Below the pieces are notes generated by a model that was not told the DNA's origin, made no database searches, and was given only the letters and a program-made list of their open reading frames with translations. The translations under genes were made by a program, and so were the position numbers. Below are positions 49,556-63,288 of a stretch of 64,000 bases of DNA, piece by piece. The first letter of the stretch is position 1; each line of letters begins with the position of its first letter. The stretch is from Onchocerca volvulus (lineage: Eukaryota; Nematoda; Chromadorea; Rhabditida; Onchocercidae), in the NCBI GenBank assembly GCA_000499405.2, contig HG738138.1, forward strand, positions 12,835,208-12,899,207, read 5' to 3'.

Positions 49556-50660
49556 AGTGGAGCCATAGTCTTAAAAACTTGAGTTATGTTTCCTTATTGG
49601 TTATATTTATCAAATGTTTTCAGATTTAAGTAGGAATTAGGAAAAAAGAAGAAATGCATTAAAAAAGACGCGAAGCAGAATAATTATGCGAAAAAGCGAT
49701 CAGATCAAGTTACTGGATGACAGCATATGGATCCAGATAAGTTGAGAAAACCTGAATCTGTGAAGAAGTGTTCCATTGTCCTTTTAAATATAAAGCGAAA
49801 AAACTTGAATAGAAATTACAATAAATTCTATAATATGGAAGTGATTTCCGAAAGAATGAGGAATCTTTAAAAGAGTAGATGGATCGTGAAGTTATGAAAG
49901 AAAAAGATAGATTACTTCGATAATGCAGTAGTTTGAAGGAAAATGAGGATAATTTCACCACATTATAATTTTGAAACGAAAAAAAAAATGTTCTGATAAT
50001 TCGATGCCAACCGAAACAGCTGTCTGTCATTTTTTAATCAACTGAATCACTCTGTTGCCAAACACCACATATTTTCATGAAAAATTTCCGGCTTTAAAAT
50101 AAAATCTATTACCCTTGTCGGCATTCGACGGTAAATGAATCGTGAAATTGTGATCCAAATTAAGATAAGCTATCGTAGGGAATTCCTGATTTAGACAAAA
50201 TTAACTTTAGGAAGTAAATTAAAGCAGAATAAATTTCAATTAGAAAGCATTTCAATATATATAGCTAAAATTTACTGAGAAAATTGGTAGGAGAGAGGGG
50301 ATGGGGGAATTCTACTGATAAATCTCTTCTCCGAAGTTCTCACTTCTTTTCCCGAATTCTATTTAAAGAGGAGGAAAATTACACATTACACAAGAGCATG
50401 AACAGAATTTGAGTAGGATAAATTTGGTCTGTGTCTCAAGGACCAGTGCCAAAAAATGATTTCAACTTTGATAAGTTCATAGAAGAATCGATTATAAAAA
50501 TTGGCAAAATTTTCGAAGGAAGTTAATTGAAATTTTAGGTTTCAAGAAATGGTGCCACTTGTTTGATAGTAATAAAGCATAATATTAATAAATGAGTGCT
50601 GAAATAGACAGGAAGGAGGGAAGAGTGGGAACAAAAGACAAGTTGGAAACACCGTAATAA

Positions 50661-50690
50661 ATGTATGTATGTGTATGTGTGTGTGTGTGT

Positions 50691-50742
<52 letters not shown>

Positions 50743-50746
50743 GTGT
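50661..50746. repeat. (TG)n microsatellite
   Basis: About 86 bp of TG/TATG, with more than 20 consecutive TG units, followed by a CG interruption. The minus-strand frame across it (His/Thr repeats) is an artefact. Confidence 0.95.
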
Positions 50747-51221
50747 CCATCACTACTTCTAAACTAATTTTTCACTTCTGCAAAGCGACTGCCAAAGAGA
50801 CCGAAGCAGGAACTCTCACGGCGACGCACGGTTAAATCTTTAATTCGCTATAAAACAGCCACCATTTATTACTTCTCACAACTAAATTTCATTTAGTAAC
50901 TAATTTCCACAACTAATAATCCATCCATTAAGAGACAGACTCATATTTTGGTAAGATTCAATAAATCAAACATCAACAAATTAGTAGCCGATGTTCTGAT
51001 TCTCTCATTTCTGAGCCAAAAAATTACTGATGGAATTTCGAGACGATTGCGCGTGCTAATGAAATGATCAGGAAAAAAATGAATGCGAATGTACTTTATC
51101 CTAAATTATCATCTTCAAAACGAATGTATTTCTAATAAATCATCATCATTCCCACTTGAGCAAACCTTTCGTATTAAAATTTCAGTCTAACTCCTAAGAT
51201 CCACCATCTACCCTATCTATG

Positions 51222-51250
51222 CTCCTCTTCCTCCTCCTCCTCCTCCTCCT
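51222..51250. repeat. (TCC)n microsatellite
   Basis: CTCCTC-type triplets for about 29 bp. Confidence 0.9.
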
Positions 51251-54200
51251 AGTAAAACAGTTAATCACAAAAGAGGATAAATGATTTGAAAATATTGGAA
51301 ATGTAATATAAACTATCCGGTTAATTCAAATTTCACCATCAATTATCATGGAACAATTCAGAAAAGTGTCTCATACTTTAGTTTAGAAGATAAATTAGCT
51401 CGATTACTAGCAGATATGCAAATCCCGAGACAGTAACTAGAAGTCCATCTGGAGATATAAGAAAAATATCAGTCCAAGAAATGAAATAGGGAAGATGAAG
51501 TTAGATAAGGCCTGAAAAAAGAAGCAATAAATCTATTATGCAACAATTAGCTATTTTCTCTTTTCCGCGCTTCTAGACTATGTTTTGTCAATATTGCTTC
51601 GCCGACAAATACAATTAATCAAAAGATGATATTTCGCGGATAGCTCCGAGGGCAAATCAGTAACTGATATTATCAAGAAGTTTGCCAAAAGAAAGATACA
51701 GAAGCAAAGGAAAGATTACTAAATGAAGGGATAAAATATAGTTATAGAAATTATGCAGCTACATTTTCGTATCGTTTTTTCGGCAAAAATTGTTAATAAA
51801 TTGATGTCACTGACAATGAAAGTGCATTTCAAAGGTCGGAAATGGTATATAAGGGCGGCAAAGAATCGGAATTTCAGGACACATGTGCATATGTGTTAAA
51901 TACACTTCTATGCCACATGATGATTATGAATTCAGTTCATTCTATAAATGAAAATTTGCAATTCATTTGAAAATTTTCGAAACAGATGAATAAAAAAGAT
52001 AGGATTCAATCTCTTGTTCATAATTTCACAGTAATAATCTTTGTTATGTATGTCGGCCATTTATTGCAATAGTACATCTCTTTTGCAAAATTACTGGCTG
52101 AAGATATTTTACACTCGGGAAAAAACTGACACTCTATTTTGTTCATATTTCTTGAAATTCAATCTGATATTAAATAATGGTTTGATCGGTTGGAATTTCA
52201 CAGAGTAACTTTTCCTTGAATATATAGAATTCCAAGAAAACTAGTTAATATATTTCGATTCAGCCACTTGGTAAATAAAAATGCACAAGTAAATGAAAAA
52301 TATAAAAATTCCTTCGTTTTCTAAGAGAAGTTCCTGGCTTCGTAACTTTTCAATCAAGATAATTGAGAAAATCTTTTGAAAAAAACAGCCTTACCATCGT
52401 AAGAGCAATTATTCAAGGAAATAACATGGTGCAGATGAACCAAACACAAACGAAATTTAATAAAATTAGAAGTGATAAAAAAGAGAAAAATAAACAAACA
52501 GCTAAATTGCTGTGAAATCTTTGACTCTTAAATCAAAGCGGAAATACAAACTGAAAGTGATTTGAATGAAATTTGAAATAAAGCAGAAAAATTAAAATAT
52601 GACGCAACTGCTGCAAAAACGGATCGGAAATCACTGATTTGTCGAAATTTTTTTAATCACAAAAAAGTAGACAAATATTAGCAACATAAAGGAGAGGATC
52701 GACAATGGTCGTGTGACCGAAGAGGCCATCATCATCTCATGATTGCAATTCGGTAACTTCTAACAACATTTGCATCTGATGAGAACGAGAAAACAATATA
52801 CCCCGAGTGTGTTCTCTTCTCTCCTTCAAATCTTCAAATTTTGAAATTGTTGAATGGACATTAATAATGACGCGTAACTTTTGCCATCTCATACAATGTG
52901 CTCATCCGAATTTATCCATTTGAAAAAAAAAAGGAAAGAGAGGATGTTCGATGAATGTTGGAATAGTAATTTAAGCAGATCAGCGGAGTAAAGTATTTCA
53001 TACTTCCGGCCACTCCAAAGCATCGTCGATTTAGAATTGGCCAATGTATTCCGACTCACTCGGTACTAATGCCAATATTTCAAAACTGGCGCTAATCTGA
53101 ATTTTTGAAAAATGGAATCAAATATTAGAAATCGAAATGAATATGACGAAATTACAACGAATTCACTTTAATATGATTTAGTTGACAAATCTAAACATCT
53201 ATATAGAAATTTATATATATACCTAGAGCTAAAAATGTGAAAATTATACTAGGACTTGATCGTATTGTGTTAAGTTTCCCATAAAGTGAGATTGCAGACA
53301 TTACGGTGTTGGTGTAACATTTCCAGGAATAGGAAAATAAACCGGAGAAACACTAGCCACATGTTGACTGCATCAGGTGACCAAAATCAATGATAGTTTA
53401 ATCAGAAAGAAATTGAGAAGCGGTTTTTATCGCTTTTGGAAGATTAATAATGCTCAACCATATTTGATATTAATAATGTCACTATCCGAATATATTGTTG
53501 ATGATCAAATCAAGAATGAATTTAAAAACAAAAAATGCAAAATCGAAGTTTGGATGAAATTTTAAGTACGGTCAAAAAAAAAGAGAAGAAATAATCACAA
53601 ATGGGCAGTTTCATTTTATTGTCATCCCATAAATTTTTATATACGAGTGTAATATGCCTCATGCTGTCACAAATTTAATTTCTTTAACTAAATTAGAACA
53701 GAAATTGATTTTCATTAACATTATTCTCTATTTCGTTCTTTCCTCCTTTTTACCCTAAACCCAAAATTCCAAAATGATGATGATATCACCATGAGATAAT
53801 TGTTTAACTGTCAACTAAATTGTAAATTATGAGAGGAAATCTTCAATGGTATTAACTGATTAGTGTTTAGTGGAAACCGAGCAATTAATTAATTTCGAAC
53901 GACTCCCAATTGGTATTTATTAGATGGGGAAAAGTCGAGAACAGCAAGCAGCTTGAATGAAATGAGAATAGAATTAAACTGGAAACAGATAGAATATACT
54001 GGAAATGAAAACAAACAACGGTTAGTGACCGTGGTGAAGTAAGAGTAGGGGAGAAAGAGGTTGAAGAGGTCGGATTAGAAGAAGACAAGATAGATGCACA
54101 TATATTCTGTTTCGGGGTGAGAGGTTAGGGTGGACACGGGTCAAAAGCTCAACAATAGCCTTCATCGCCACCTTCGAAATATTTACATATCGGGGGCAGA

Positions 54201-56646
54201 TTCGTCTTCTTCTTCAGCGCCAATCTCTTGAAACAACTGAGTTGAGAAACAATTAATTGGTATCACTCAGGTGGCGTGTGTTCTCCCTTTTTTTTTTCTC
54301 TTCCGGATAGTTTGTTGTCGTTTGACCTATTGATTATAACAATATCTCGCATCTTTTTCCCCTTCCCTCGTGCGATTACAATATCCAACTAAGAAAACAT
54401 GCACTATTTAACCGATCAATACATTATATTTTCTAAAGATTTCCGAGCGAAATGGTTGGACGCAGGAATAAGGTGGAGATTATTTCATGATACGCTAATC
54501 GGAATTTGGACCGATCAAAGGGAAAACGGATAGACTGATAGAACAGATAAAAGTAACGGAGGGAGGTTTAACTTTAAATTATTAATATTGGACAAAGAAG
54601 AGAGAGAGAAAGAGAAAGGGAAAGAAGAGATTAGATTATCCCGATGAAATCACTAAATCTACATAACGTTTTCAATTCACATCATTCTGTCGGTGAAATA
54701 CAAAATATCACTTTTCGCTGTAAAATTTCGTTCATTTCAAAAAGACAAATTAGATTCTTTCTATTCTCACATCGTTATGGAAAAATAATTGATAAAATTG
54801 ACCTTTTTTTTTTCTTTTCTCATTTGAACAGTATTGGCTGTTCAAGTCCATCCAAAGTTAATATAATTGGAAAAGATACTTTCTGAATTAGAGGTTATTT
54901 CATTCAGTAGCCAATCTGAAGTGTTCATAGAATTCTAATCGAAAAATGATGCGAAAGACCGATGGGACAGCTAATTCTTCTGCATTGTCTATTGTCCATA
55001 CAATAGAATGAATTCAGAATTATTAGTCTAAAGAAGCAAGCGACTAATTTCTCTCTAATTTTTCCTCAACTTCGCATGTACTGTCTATGCAGGCATTTTT
55101 GTGAATCGATGTTTTTCATCAATGGTGAAAAATGAAAAATTTTTATCGGAACTTACCAGCAGCTTCAATTTTATCTTCATTAATTAATTACAAAACAGCG
55201 GAAGAAAAGTAATTTGCAAGTACAGATACCTGACAAAAGAATTTGATGCAAGCTAAGTTACTTGAGTCTTAAGTCTGACATGTGTTTTGCAGTTCGAATA
55301 CAACGTATTATTATCATCACTGGTAAGATGATCGATGAAAATCGAGAGATAGGAAAGCCGAATGGAATTAAATCTTCCAATCAAATGATTAAATTGCATC
55401 AAGAAAGTAAAGTCCGACAATGAGAGGCATCACTATCAATAAATTTCATACTTAACATTTCTCAGGATTGATGAGCGCACCTGTTCATTAACCTTCGAGT
55501 AAAGGATGAGGAAGATGGACGAATTTTTAAATGACAATATTCAATGTTTCTTTCTCTTTCTCCATCGACAGTGTTTACTAGTGAAACAGTGAACCCCCAG
55601 ATTCTGCTGTCATAGCAGTCGCTCCCACTCATGGAATTTTATTCCATAAATGATATTGAAACTTAAATTTGTCGTCTTATTTTCTATGAATTGTCATTTC
55701 AATGAATTTAAATTTGATTATGCATCAGTGAAACAAATTAGTTGGAGTTCTTACATATGGTTAAATTGGTTTTGTTTTGAACTTTAAGAAATAATTTTAC
55801 CAAGCAATATCGAATTGAAAATTAAAGATTGATATGCGCTCAAGATATTTCAACTTTCTTTTAATCACAGTATTATCTTTTCGTCTTGATGATTAATTGT
55901 TCTCAATTCACTGAACATGAGAATTTGTTAAATTCAGTGGTTGAAATTTTACAAATGAAGTGAGGAAAATTTTCATTCCATGCTTATTTTCCATCCTTCG
56001 TAAAATTTAACTCTGATATCTTATTTCGGTAATGATTGAGAAGTTACGAAACAAGCATGATATATGCTCCGGAAGCTTTATACATGCCGAAAAGATACTG
56101 TTGCCTTTTGTTAGCTAAAACAGGTGGCCTGAATTGCCAATAGCATCGTGGCAAATTTATTAAACGGAATTTTTTGGCAGCTGACATTGTGAGATTTTTT
56201 CGATGTATGTAGCTAAGTTATTAACTAGAAAGTAAGAAGATTCCAATACTTTTACATTTAATCTATATTAAATTTTGTGCTTTAGTAAGTTTTATGTAAA
56301 GAACACTTCTACATCAATCTTGCCATCCAATACACTAGACATCATTTAAATGGAGCTTAAAGGGAATTTAAAAAGTATTTGTTATTCTATAAAATATTGA
56401 AACTTACTGAACTATAAAATTTAGTTGAAGTAATTTAGTTGAAGTAGAAGTAAAACGAACTTATTCAGGATACGAATAATGATTACCGTTTTATTATATA
56501 TTCCATTCCTAGAGAACTGAAAAAAAAAAAAATTTTATCAAAAGTTGATTTTAGATGAATGAAATTGGCAAAATCGTGTCAAATTTTTTCAAATTGTGAT
56601 TATCGATCAGAAAGGTCTCATTTTTATTAAATACTAGCCCTACCGA

Positions 56647-56661
56647 CCACGCTCCGCGTGG
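56647..56661 (-). other. Helitron 3'-terminal hairpin
   Basis: CCACGC and GCGTGG around a 3-nt loop, ten bases from CTAG. It is strikingly GC-rich in an AT-rich region. Confidence 0.8.
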
Positions 56662-58150
56662 CCAGTTCAGTCTGTATGGGCCGGCCACGCTTCACATGTC
56701 CGGCTCCAGCTAGTTTATATATATAATGAAAAATGTAAATGTTCTTTTTTCAAAACCTTAAATCTCCGAAATTTCTCAAACACGCGTCTTATCTATATTA
56801 GTTCAAAATCTAAGATATCCGAAGGTTCTTACCTATTGCTTTGAAAATTTGAGACAACGTTGCATTCGAACACACGCATGTTCTTATATACTTTTTATAT
56901 ACGCGCATTGCTGGAGCTCAGTTTGGTTAACTGGTAAAGAAAGAACAGAGAAAGCGCATGTTTCTAAATGTTTAGTTTCACAAGCTTGTGGTTATACGAT
57001 TTTTTGTTGTTCTATTGTTTGCTTAGATATAGCGATTGTCTGATTTACCGATTTCAAAACACACAACATATAACCGTTCATGTAAGCACTAACATGTCTG
57101 AATCTAAACCGCATAATTCTAAAGATCGGCCCTGAGCTTTGTTGATGGTGATTGCAAACGCCACTCGAATTGGGAATTACAATCTCAAATGGAATGGCAT
57201 ATCCGTTGGAATCACACGAATGCGAGGAAAAAAGACATCTTCACTTTTGAAAGGTTCTGCCAAAATTATTGCTTTACGACATTGCCGCAAAGTTTTGGCT
57301 GGTTAATATTTCGCAACATGATAACTGACATGCCGATTTTCAATTGCAGTATGTGTGATCCTCCCATGTAGATGGCATCCCTGACAGATCGAGTGAATTC
57401 AAAAATTCTGTTGGATAATTAATCGCTTAATCTGCTTCTACAATAGTGTTGGCGGACTTGTATGTTACTTCCTCGCTTTGATTATTAGACTGAACAGTAC
57501 TGTTAAATTCATAGATATCTTTGTTCTTGTTCACAAAAATAGCTCGTTCGCTCAGCTAATCATGATTCTTAAAATTGGTTTGAATATCGGGAAATACTTT
57601 CTCAACCAATTCTTTTTTTGACATCACTAAATTGCAGAAATTATGAGGGGGTGAAATTCGTTCTGAGTCAAATGAACCGCCACCTCTGTTCCCAATTTCC
57701 AGCAATTGATGTGAGAATATCTCAACTGATCGATCGTTTTGCAGCTGGACACGCATATTTGTAGTTAATTTTAAAGTCTTTACATGTCACCACAAAGTAG
57801 AGTATTTCAGGTAAGAATTTGTTTTGTCCACTGGTGTCGATCGAGGAATTACAGATATTTGTCTGATTTCTCCTGCAAGCAATGTTAATGCGTTCCCAAA
57901 TGGTCTGGTGTTTCTAAGCAAATCTTGCAATGATCAATCAAGAGCCTTGATCGATTTTTTGTGCGCCATTGCAATTCATCCAAACAATAAGTTTGCATTT
58001 TTGCAATACTTTTCCCATGCCGAATGCATCGAAATGTTGCATATGGGAGTTTCAATGAATTTCATGCTCACTAGCAATTTCAAAGCGGCAGAATAGTTCT
58101 TTCAACTGGTACCAATGTTGCAGCTATTCCGGATGATGCAAGAGTTAAGG

Positions 58151-59034
58151 CTATATTATTTTGGGGTCGAATTGCTTCCAAACCAATCTAATTAGGAATG
58201 TTTTACCAATTCCTCCGGCAGCATCCAAAAAGAAGATTTCTCCAACTCCCATTATTTGATCGTTAATGCTTTTTTGCTCAAGTGTTAGCTTAGCAATATT
58301 TGATTGCACATAGGACAAAAGATTATGCGTGTCGTAATTTTGTTCACGCCGCAGTTCTACATTGAATGGAGCAGGTAATGGATTCGGTGATGACACTCCC
58401 AATTGACTGAGGACTCTGTTCACCATTTCTAAGCACAGCTTCATTGCTGCTCATGTATATTTCAGACTGATACTGTCGATTTTATCGATTCGCAGTATTG
58501 TATTCCTCTCATTTCTTTCTGGTTGCACGTCGAAAACTCCTAACTGATACTGTCGATTTCATCGATTCGCAATATTGCATTCCTATCACTTCTTTCAGGT
58601 TACATGCCAAAAACTACCATGTCGCTGCCTTTATTCACATACTTACAAATATATTTGATCGATTTAACGGAGTTAAATATTTCACGTTTATGTGTGCTTT
58701 GTATGCTTTCAATAGCAAAGACGAATATGGAACAACTCATTGGTTATCAATTTCGATGTCATCCTTCGGTATTTGTATGGTTGCTAATTATGCACGGTGA
58801 ATTTGGATTCAGTACACCACAAGATCCATGTATCATATTTTTCGTCACAACTTCATACAAATCCTTATCGACATCGGAATCGGGTGTCTCAGCGCATATT
58901 ACATAATCAATTTCATTTGAATCTGTCACAGGTGTGATGGATGAAAAAAAGTAGATAGATCTAAATAGAAAAAAGCGCCTATCCGAATGCAAGACTGTGT
59001 CGAAAATTGAAAACAGTCGGTGAAGACGTTGCAA
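58151..59034 (-). pseudogene. Helitron Rep/helicase pseudogene
   Basis: Two open stretches, 59034-58759 and 58444-58151, separated by stops and frame changes. The first resembles the region just after the Helitron N-terminal domain. The second holds a Pif1-type nucleotide-binding loop (GGIGKT; in active elements usually GGTGKT). The sequence continues past 58151 with recognisable but broken helicase. Plus-strand frames over the same bases (57824-58096, 58498-58906) are shadows. Confidence 0.8.
58467..58618. repeat. 77-bp tandem duplication inside the Helitron
   Basis: 58467-58543 is repeated at about 58544-58618 with roughly a dozen differences. It begins CTGATACTGTCGAT in both copies. This probably arose after the element died. 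Confidence 0.75.
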
Positions 59035-59050
59035 AGTTACGTGCCAAATA

Positions 59051-60134
59051 ACAGCAATGGTGATTTACATTTTTATTATATAGATTTAGCATAATTTGTA
59101 AAAAACTATGTTGTAATGCTTTGCAATTAATTTTGCATAAATATTTCTATCCATGTATCGAAGAAATATTTTTTATACACTTCGATCATTATGCTGCTTT
59201 GAACCATAAAATTTCATTTCAAATTAAAATCAAATAAACTGTTATTTGATGAAGCTGAAATTCAAGGAGATTAATGAATCTGAAGCGATGAAAAAAAGAT
59301 TTTAATCACTCTGATGAAGTAGTAAGAGTAACTTTGATTAGCATTTGCTAATATAATATAATGAAATGCCAATGTCTTATCAAATTTGTGGATGGCTTTT
59401 GAAGTCAATAAATTTCTAATATTTAATTGTAAATTAGCGGCCATTGATTGCTTAGTAATCAAATGTATTTCTTACTTACCCAAGATTCTGAAATACTAAC
59501 GGTTTAACGGATACAGAAATGGGCTTTCTTTCATTATGAACTCAGAAAAAAACGAAGTTTTGAATCTGTTGTATTTTAGATAAGCCAGTTGATTAATAAA
59601 ATTTAACCTGTTATTGTTCTTTAGAAGGAATAATATATAAAAATTTACTTTTTTTTTTATTTTTTACAACGAAAAAAATAATTTTTATTCACAATAAAAA
59701 GATATATGTATGTAAATTTATATATATCGACAGAGATTCATTTGTTCAGCATCCTTGCAAACATTTTTTTGAAATGAGTAAATATGAGAATTGAAGCGAT
59801 TATTATGACTAAATCATGTTGTTATGGATGATATTGAATACAGTACTGCTCTGATGATGCAGAAAAAAAGTAAGTAGATACTGAAATATTTTTGGCTGTT
59901 TAATTTATCATTTTGATCTACGATTGGATGTTCTAAAAATTCGCTTTGATTGCATAAACATAATTTTTCAATAAAAAAAAGAAAAAGCGAAGACGAAAGA
60001 GAAACAAAAAATGAAAAGTAGCATTTGATGATGCGCCAGTCGAAATGGAAATGTTAATATTTATAATAAAAGAAGACAAAACAAATCATTTTACAAAACA
60101 TTTCCTGAAAGCAACCATCCATCAGTAGCTGATA
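59051..60134. other. Spacer between Helitron relic and cysteine-rich gene
   Basis: AT-rich, with no supported gene. It could include the undetected 5' end of the Helitron and the promoter of the gene starting at 60135. Confidence 0.55.
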
Positions 60135-62328
60135 ATGGAGAACATTGCTGTTTTTGCTGTTATAGTTAGTATCATTTCTACGACATGGGCTCAAGCGCCT
60201 TTGTCTTATTTCCAAAGACCGGACATGGCTAATACCAATACGAGATGCATAGGTAATAATTACTCTTTTCTTTGCTTTTTTATTTTGAAATAGTTGATAT
60301 GCAAAATAATCACCTACAATAATAAACGTAATAAAGAACACAAAGAATAGAATCAAAAATCTTCCAAGATGCAGCCAATCAATACTATTCGATATTCAAA
60401 TAGTGTCCATGTAAATTTTGCTAAAAAATAGCTTCAGAATATATCCAGATTGCTTAGGGCTGAAGAATAATGTAGCTCTGAAAAGTTTTCAATTCTTAAT
60501 TTGTTCCTGAGATAGTCTATAGAGTCGCATGAATCAGATATTGATGATTTTTCCATGTTTCTTCTTGTATACTAAATTATCAAATTTAGTCGTATAAAAT
60601 CAAAACTGCTGGGAGAGTACTTTAATTAAATAAACCAAGCTAACTTTGAGTTATTTACTATGAATGAGCAAATAGACGGTTTTTTTTTTTTTTTTTCTGT
60701 AGTATTTCTGATTCAAATTGTTGTGGACAACAGTCATAAAAATGAAAAAAATGAAACTAACAAAAAGTCTTGGCATGCACATTGTTAATCCTTATAGTTT
60801 TAACACTTGAATAGAAACTCGAAATTAGGCTATCGTAGCCTAAAAACCACATCGTTTTGTTTTATTTTTCTCTTTTCTTACTGTAATATTTACCTCATAT
60901 TTTTTCTCGACATGAAATTTAAAATATGGAAAAAAGTGCTAATGCATAAAATTTTAGTATAAATAGTTCCAATATTTCAGCAAAGAATCACTATTAATTT
61001 ATAAAATTGAAAGATTAATTATCATCAATGCATCAAGTAATGGCAAACATTACTTCGAAGTTTCTATTTTTGTTCAAGTTATTTGCTTTATGTCACGTTA
61101 ACTTGAATTAGTTACATTTTCCAATCTTGTTTTAACGATAAATATCATCTCATCGATTTATTTCCTCAAACAAAACAATGCGGAAGTTTTTCAGTAAGCA
61201 GCGAAAAAATTTTTTAATTCCAGCAGAATAATAATGCTCAATCAAATTCAATAAAAATGGCCTATCATAAGTCGAAGATATGATTTTCAATCGACATATA
61301 TCCTAAAACATTGAAAAAATAGTGAAATTAACGGTTTTTGTAAAATTGATGCGTAATTTCGATAGTAATTGCGGGTGCTTCGATGACAATCTTACTGCCA
61401 AGTGGAAGAAATCCTTAGATTATTTCATGTTTTACAGTAGGAAATGGGAAAAGCGACAAAATAAAAAAGAAATATGAAATAGTTGGAATCTTGTATGCAT
61501 ATCCACAAATAAATAAGTAAAATAATAGTAAAGAAAATAAGGGAAGCTTTACGACCATCGTCAGATTTATAACCTCAGACGCTTCTTTCAATTAAGGCAA
61601 ATTTAACCGATCTGTTCAAAGATCATATCCTTCTTGTGCCATTTAGTTTATAATTATTTCAGCATTGGGAAAATTTGCAATGATAGCGAACAAAAAATAC
61701 TGAAAATGATTCGAATATTTCTAATTATAAATTTTAAAAAAACTTAAAATTAATCCTTTTCAGCATGCACACGAGCGGCAGCATTTCGAACCAGCATTGA
61801 CGGCCAAGATACGATTGCCCAATGTTCATCCGGAAACGATGTTAAGGATCGATGCCAAGGATGCTGTGAAATTTACGCCATGTATAATGGCAGGCAAAAA
61901 GTGCTTTTGATTATATTTCGTTAGAAATTCGACATTACCGTTGTTTTAAAACTATTAGAAGGAAATACAGTGGAAAAATAGATCATCAAAAACCTGGAAA
62001 ACAAACGACCGTTTTCTATTGAATAAAGTCAGACAAGATAGTACAAAATTTGTGCAGTAATGCATCATAATTTATTAAATCTTTTACAAAATTCTCGTTT
62101 TTCGTCCCACACTTTTTTTTTTTTTTTTTTTTTTACTTTAATTATTTGATTACAATAAAATTTGATAAATTGTTCCATCTCATAAAATTCAAAGAAATCA
62201 ATTATTTCGTTCATTATTAGTAATACTGCAAGAAGATTTATAATTTTATTTAATTGTGTAAACTTCAGGTTGAAGCGGCTAGTTTTCCCGGTAAAGATGG
62301 CAGCTGCATTTGTTGCATGACATGTTAA
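60135..62328 (+). CDS. Small secreted ten-cysteine protein
   Basis: Three exons: 60135-60252, 61764-61900 and 62269-62328. Phases agree (1, then 0) and the sum of 315 nt gives 104 residues plus stop. Residues 1-21 are a signal peptide (hydrophobic FAVIVSII, then TTWAQA). The mature part has ten cysteines at 38, 41, 60, 70, 73, 74, 98, 100, 101 and 104, spaced CxxC, C, CxxCC and CxCCxxC at the very end, enough for five disulphides. It is probably extracellular. I recall similar short CxxCC...CxCC secreted proteins in nematodes but cannot name the family or role. If the second donor (GTGCTT) were skipped, exon 2 would run on only seven codons to a stop. An AATAAA lies 91 nt past the stop. An AG acceptor 13 nt before the ATG could be a trans-splice site. 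Confidence 0.75.
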
Positions 62329-62418
62329 ATGATCTATTAATCATCGTTCCAAAAATTTAATCGCTCTTTGAAAAATTATTTGATATCTTCGATTTTTGGA
62401 CATTAATCTTTTGATAGC

Positions 62419-62424
62419 AATAAA
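62419..62424 (+). terminator. Probable polyadenylation signal of cysteine-rich gene
   Basis: AATAAA 91 nt downstream of the TAA at 62326-62328, on the coding strand. Confidence 0.5.
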
Positions 62425-63288
62425 TTTTATTTTGCAATTGCCTTTCATTTATACTAACGCTGCAGAAATTCTTCAGTAGTGACAGTTACATTGAATCCAA
62501 AGGAAAACGTTTGTTACTCTAAATCATACTTCAGAAATAATTCTTCAATTGTCCAGTTGTTATCTTTATTTTATCCTCCTTTATGGCTTAATTATTTATT
62601 CCATGATTCACCAGATAGAATGAATCTCTAATGACTCATAATATATAAAAAGTATCAAAGAGATGGACTGTTGAAATCTGAAAACAATCAGTATCAAATG
62701 TATTCTTCTATACCTCAAGTATCATTTGAAACAAAAAATCTAGTGGATATAAAGGTTTGGAACAAGTTCGGAATTTGTGAAGGGACCAAATCGATGAATA
62801 CCAAGATTTTAAAGAAATATAATGAGATCGATCTATGGCTTATTTTTATAATGGTCAAGATGACGTAGTGAAATTCTGCATTCACAATGTGAGCTGTTCA
62901 GTAATGGATAGAAACCATACTTGAGTATCTTGAAATATTTTCTCGAAAATCTGGGCTAAAATAAATTTGAATTTCAATAACTTCGAAAATAAGGAGAATA
63001 TATTTCTTGAATCTATAAACCCTAAAATAAATCTTCTGAAGCTTCATTTTTCGCGATTTATGCAGTAGAAACCTGAACTTCAGATATGTTACTTGCAATG
63101 AATTTGGAACAACATTTGGAATTGTTTTATCAAACTTGATGGTGACATTCAGTTGAATTGGATGAAAAAAGAAAAAATTCCTAGCATATTATAGAGATCA
63201 CATATGCACTCGCATTAGAAAAGAAATTCCAGGTTTGCCGTTAGCAAAAAAGGAATTATTCAAACACTTCAATTTCAAAGCCTACTTT

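Larger units (their letters stand above)
48263..56633. other. Long gene-poor interval upstream of MAGI
   Basis: 8.4 kb with no supported coding region on either strand. It would contain the MAGI promoter, and perhaps an untranslated 5' exon, but no element can be named. It holds the TA, TG and TCC microsatellites listed separately and many A/T runs. Short frames here have AT-driven composition. Confidence 0.55.
56634..59050 (-). mobile_element. Degenerate Helitron (Rep/Pif1 helicase rolling-circle transposon)
   Basis: The 3' end is on the minus strand: a perfect 6-bp stem with 3-nt loop at 56647-56661, nine spacer bases, CTAG at 56637-56634, then a host T. That is the Helitron signature. Minus-strand coding runs the right way towards it. 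The Rep-side segment is at 59034-58759 (KDLYEVVTKNMIHG, CGVLNPNSPC). The Pif1 Walker A region is at about 58235-58190 (FFLDAAGGIGKTF), followed by ALTLASSGIAATL. Fragments of later helicase motifs continue to about 57000 in shifting frames. Stops, frameshifts and an internal duplication show it is dead. The 5' end (TC) was not located, so 59050 is a minimum. Confidence 0.8.

Noticed and set aside
50535..50753. His/Thr-repeat minus-strand frame
   Set aside because: It is the translation of a TG/CA microsatellite.
53885..54088. Ser/Thr-rich minus-strand frame
   Set aside because: Low-complexity, short, with no splice context or recognisable motif.
57824..58906. Plus-strand frames in the Helitron
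   Set aside because: Antisense shadows of decayed helicase coding. The minus strand carries the recognisable motifs and agrees with the 3'-end orientation.
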